Shown here: positions 5,633 through 6,608 of the stretch, piece after piece | How the letters are laid out: the number at the start of each line of letters is the position of its first letter | Position numbering within the stretch: position 1 is the stretch's first letter | NCBI GenBank assembly: GCA_030612225.1 | Contig: JAUWOH010000174.1 | Coordinates: 1-6,608 of the forward strand | From: Desulfobacteraceae bacterium | GTDB lineage: Bacteria; Desulfobacterota; Desulfobacteria; Desulfobacterales; JAUWMJ01 | Reading direction: 5' to 3' | Length of the DNA stretch: 6,608 nucleotides | Translations under genes and position numbers: made by a program | The notes under the pieces: model-generated | The model's database searches: none | What the model saw: the letters and a program-made list of their open reading frames with translations, nothing else | What the model was told of the DNA's origin: nothing

Positions 5633-6608
5633 TTACCCACCCCAGAATAATTTCGCTTTTTTTCTTTTCCCATATCCCATGATATCGTCCCCCCAGAGAA
5701 ACATTTTGTCTAACCAGCGTGTGTTGCTTATTCCCCACCTTACAAATTCATGAAGGAGTCCCGGAGGCTTGTTGAAAGGGCAGATCCTGATGCAGTTAGA
5801 GCAGTCCGTACCATTGGCGGCCCAAAAGGGAAGGCAGGTTTCCGCATTGATGTGCCATGCATGTACACCCTCCCTGTTGGAGATGTTGTGGGCCTCTACA
5901 CTTGGATCACCATGCATGATGGAGTGGCTGGGACATTTTATGGCGCACTTTCCGCAGATCATGCAAAAGTCCCAGACACCGAATTCGATGGGGCTGTCCG
6001 GTACCAGGGGCAGATCTGTAAAGATCTTGGTTAATCGAACCCGAGGACCGTATTGAGGGGTAATGAGCAGTCCGTTTCGACCAAGCTCCCCGAGTCCTGC
6101 ATCAATGGCAATAGGGATGCTGCAGGCTGTGTCATTGCCGCATGGTATGGCCTGAAATCCCAGGCCACGGATGTATTGCGCTGTCAGTCCGGCAATAAAG
6201 GCCATCTTTGAATAGCCCAAACCAGTGGCGGCCGAGGCAGGATGGGCAGGAGAATATCTGATTCCTTCATAGTCCATCTCAACGGCAATGGCTATGGCGT
6301 ATTTGCAGCCTTCCGGGATCTCATTTTTTGCAACCTTACCTCCTTCGGGGGTGATAAGATAGGCAGCGGAATAGAGCCACCGACGATCCAGTTCGCAGAT
6401 TCCCACCAGGGAAGCGCCAAAAAAGGTCGCAACCATCTTTATGTGACGGGTAATGGCCACCGGATCAGCGCTCGATATCTTCAGCCCTGACGGGGCCCGT
6501 GGAAAGGCGAAATCTCCGTCCCAGTCCCAGGCATACATTCCCTTCCTGCCGCCCCGGACACCCTGGGCGAAAGCCCTTTCAAGTTGCCAGGATGCATTTA
6601 CCATAACC
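5633..6608 (-). CDS. rdhA: RdhA-like reductive dehalogenase, C-terminal part (5' end outside window)
   Basis: This is a corrinoid and Fe-S protein of the reductive dehalogenase family, which removes halogen from organic halides using electrons passed through two iron-sulfur clusters. The last 323 residues are visible. Numbering from Met at 6604, the corrinoid-domain core is GASLVGICELDRRWLYS (63-79), then GYSKMAF (130-136), CGNDTA (155-160) and GLGELGRNGLL through YGPRVRL (170-191). Tyr131, Asn157 and Arg190 have exactly the spacing of PceA active-site residues Tyr246, Asn272 and Arg305 (numbers from memory). The Fe-S cysteines are 214, 217, 220 and 224, then 257, 268, 271 and 275. The C-terminus GDDIMGYGKRKKAKLFWGG resembles the family ending. 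The frame is open upstream of Met 6604 with no Shine-Dalgarno site, and full RdhA proteins have about 450-550 residues, so the true start and any Tat signal lie outside. QueG is excluded by the RdhA-specific motifs. The substrate is unknown. Confidence 0.9.
   Translation of the reverse strand, partial: VMVNASWQLERAFAQGVRGGRKGMYAWDWDGDFAFPRAPSGLKISSADPVAITRHIKMVATFFGASLVGICELDRRWLYSAAYLITPEGGKVAKNEIPEGCKYAIAIAVEMDYEGIRYSPAHPASAATGLGYSKMAFIAGLTAQYIRGLGFQAIPCGNDTACSIPIAIDAGLGELGRNGLLITPQYGPRVRLTKIFTDLPLVPDSPIEFGVWDFCMICGKCAIKCPSHSIMHGDPSVEAHNISNREGVHAWHINAETCLPFWAANGTDCSNCIRICPFNKPPGLLHEFVRWGISNTRWLDKMFLWGDDIMGYGKRKKAKLFWGG

Noticed and set aside
5523..5738. Minus-strand 71-codon ORF as a possible rdhB
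   Set aside because: It overlaps the end of rdhA in another frame and is charged, without the two or three hydrophobic helices of RdhB.
5633..6608. Epoxyqueuosine reductase QueG
   Set aside because: QueG shares the corrinoid and 2x4Fe-4S plan, but the GLGELGRNGLLITP, FTDLPLVPDSPI and CPFNKP...DDIMGYGK context is that of RdhA.

Overview
The window reads as a stretch of chromosome (or a metagenomic contig) from an anaerobic bacterium, most likely of the Desulfobacterota (Desulfobacterales-like sulfate reducers). This is an inference from gene content: an RdhA-type reductive dehalogenase, a stand-alone TrpB2-type tryptophan synthase beta chain, a PanP-type aspartate decarboxylase and a small four-cysteine protein of a kind I associate with that group. 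No rRNA, tRNA, CRISPR array or transposase gene is visible.

Layout. (1) Positions 1-1768, minus strand, AT-rich: a rhomboid-family intramembrane serine protease followed by panP. The two overlap by 4 bp (ATGA), and panP runs off the left edge, so only its first 358 codons are present. (2) Positions 1769-2353, no gene: a possible promoter for the rhomboid, a MITE-like palindromic element of about 196 bp with 18-bp terminal inverted repeats flanked by TTA, and a plus-strand promoter candidate with an 11-bp tandem repeat next to it. (3) Positions 2354-3067, plus strand: a single ABC/SMC-like predicted ATPase of the COG3910 type. (4) Positions 3068-3350, no gene: a cluster of seven short repeat units, three in one orientation and four in the other. 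Conserved flanks surround cores that change from unit to unit, mostly while staying self-complementary. (5) Positions 3351-5078, minus strand: a complete TrpB2 gene, a very strong hairpin terminator, then the small four-cysteine ORF. TrpB2 sits behind a good Shine-Dalgarno site, a leader of roughly 230 nt and a near-consensus promoter with a palindromic operator candidate just inside the transcript. (6) Positions 5341-5632: AT-rich spacer without a gene. (7) Positions 5633-6608, minus strand: the C-terminal 323+ residues of an RdhA-like protein, open at the right edge.

The five minus-strand genes form at least three transcription units (rhomboid-panP; trpB2 with or without the small ORF; rdhA), with the plus-strand ATPase between them. 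They do not form one pathway. The two PLP enzymes serve amino-acid and cofactor metabolism, while RdhA suggests organohalide or related corrinoid/Fe-S reductive chemistry. No rdhB anchor gene follows rdhA. The most noteworthy items are the hairpin-unit array at 3149-3298, the rdhA without a downstream rdhB, the trpB2 promoter-operator-leader arrangement, and the palindromic element at 1874-2075. I did not find a clearly new multi-gene system here.
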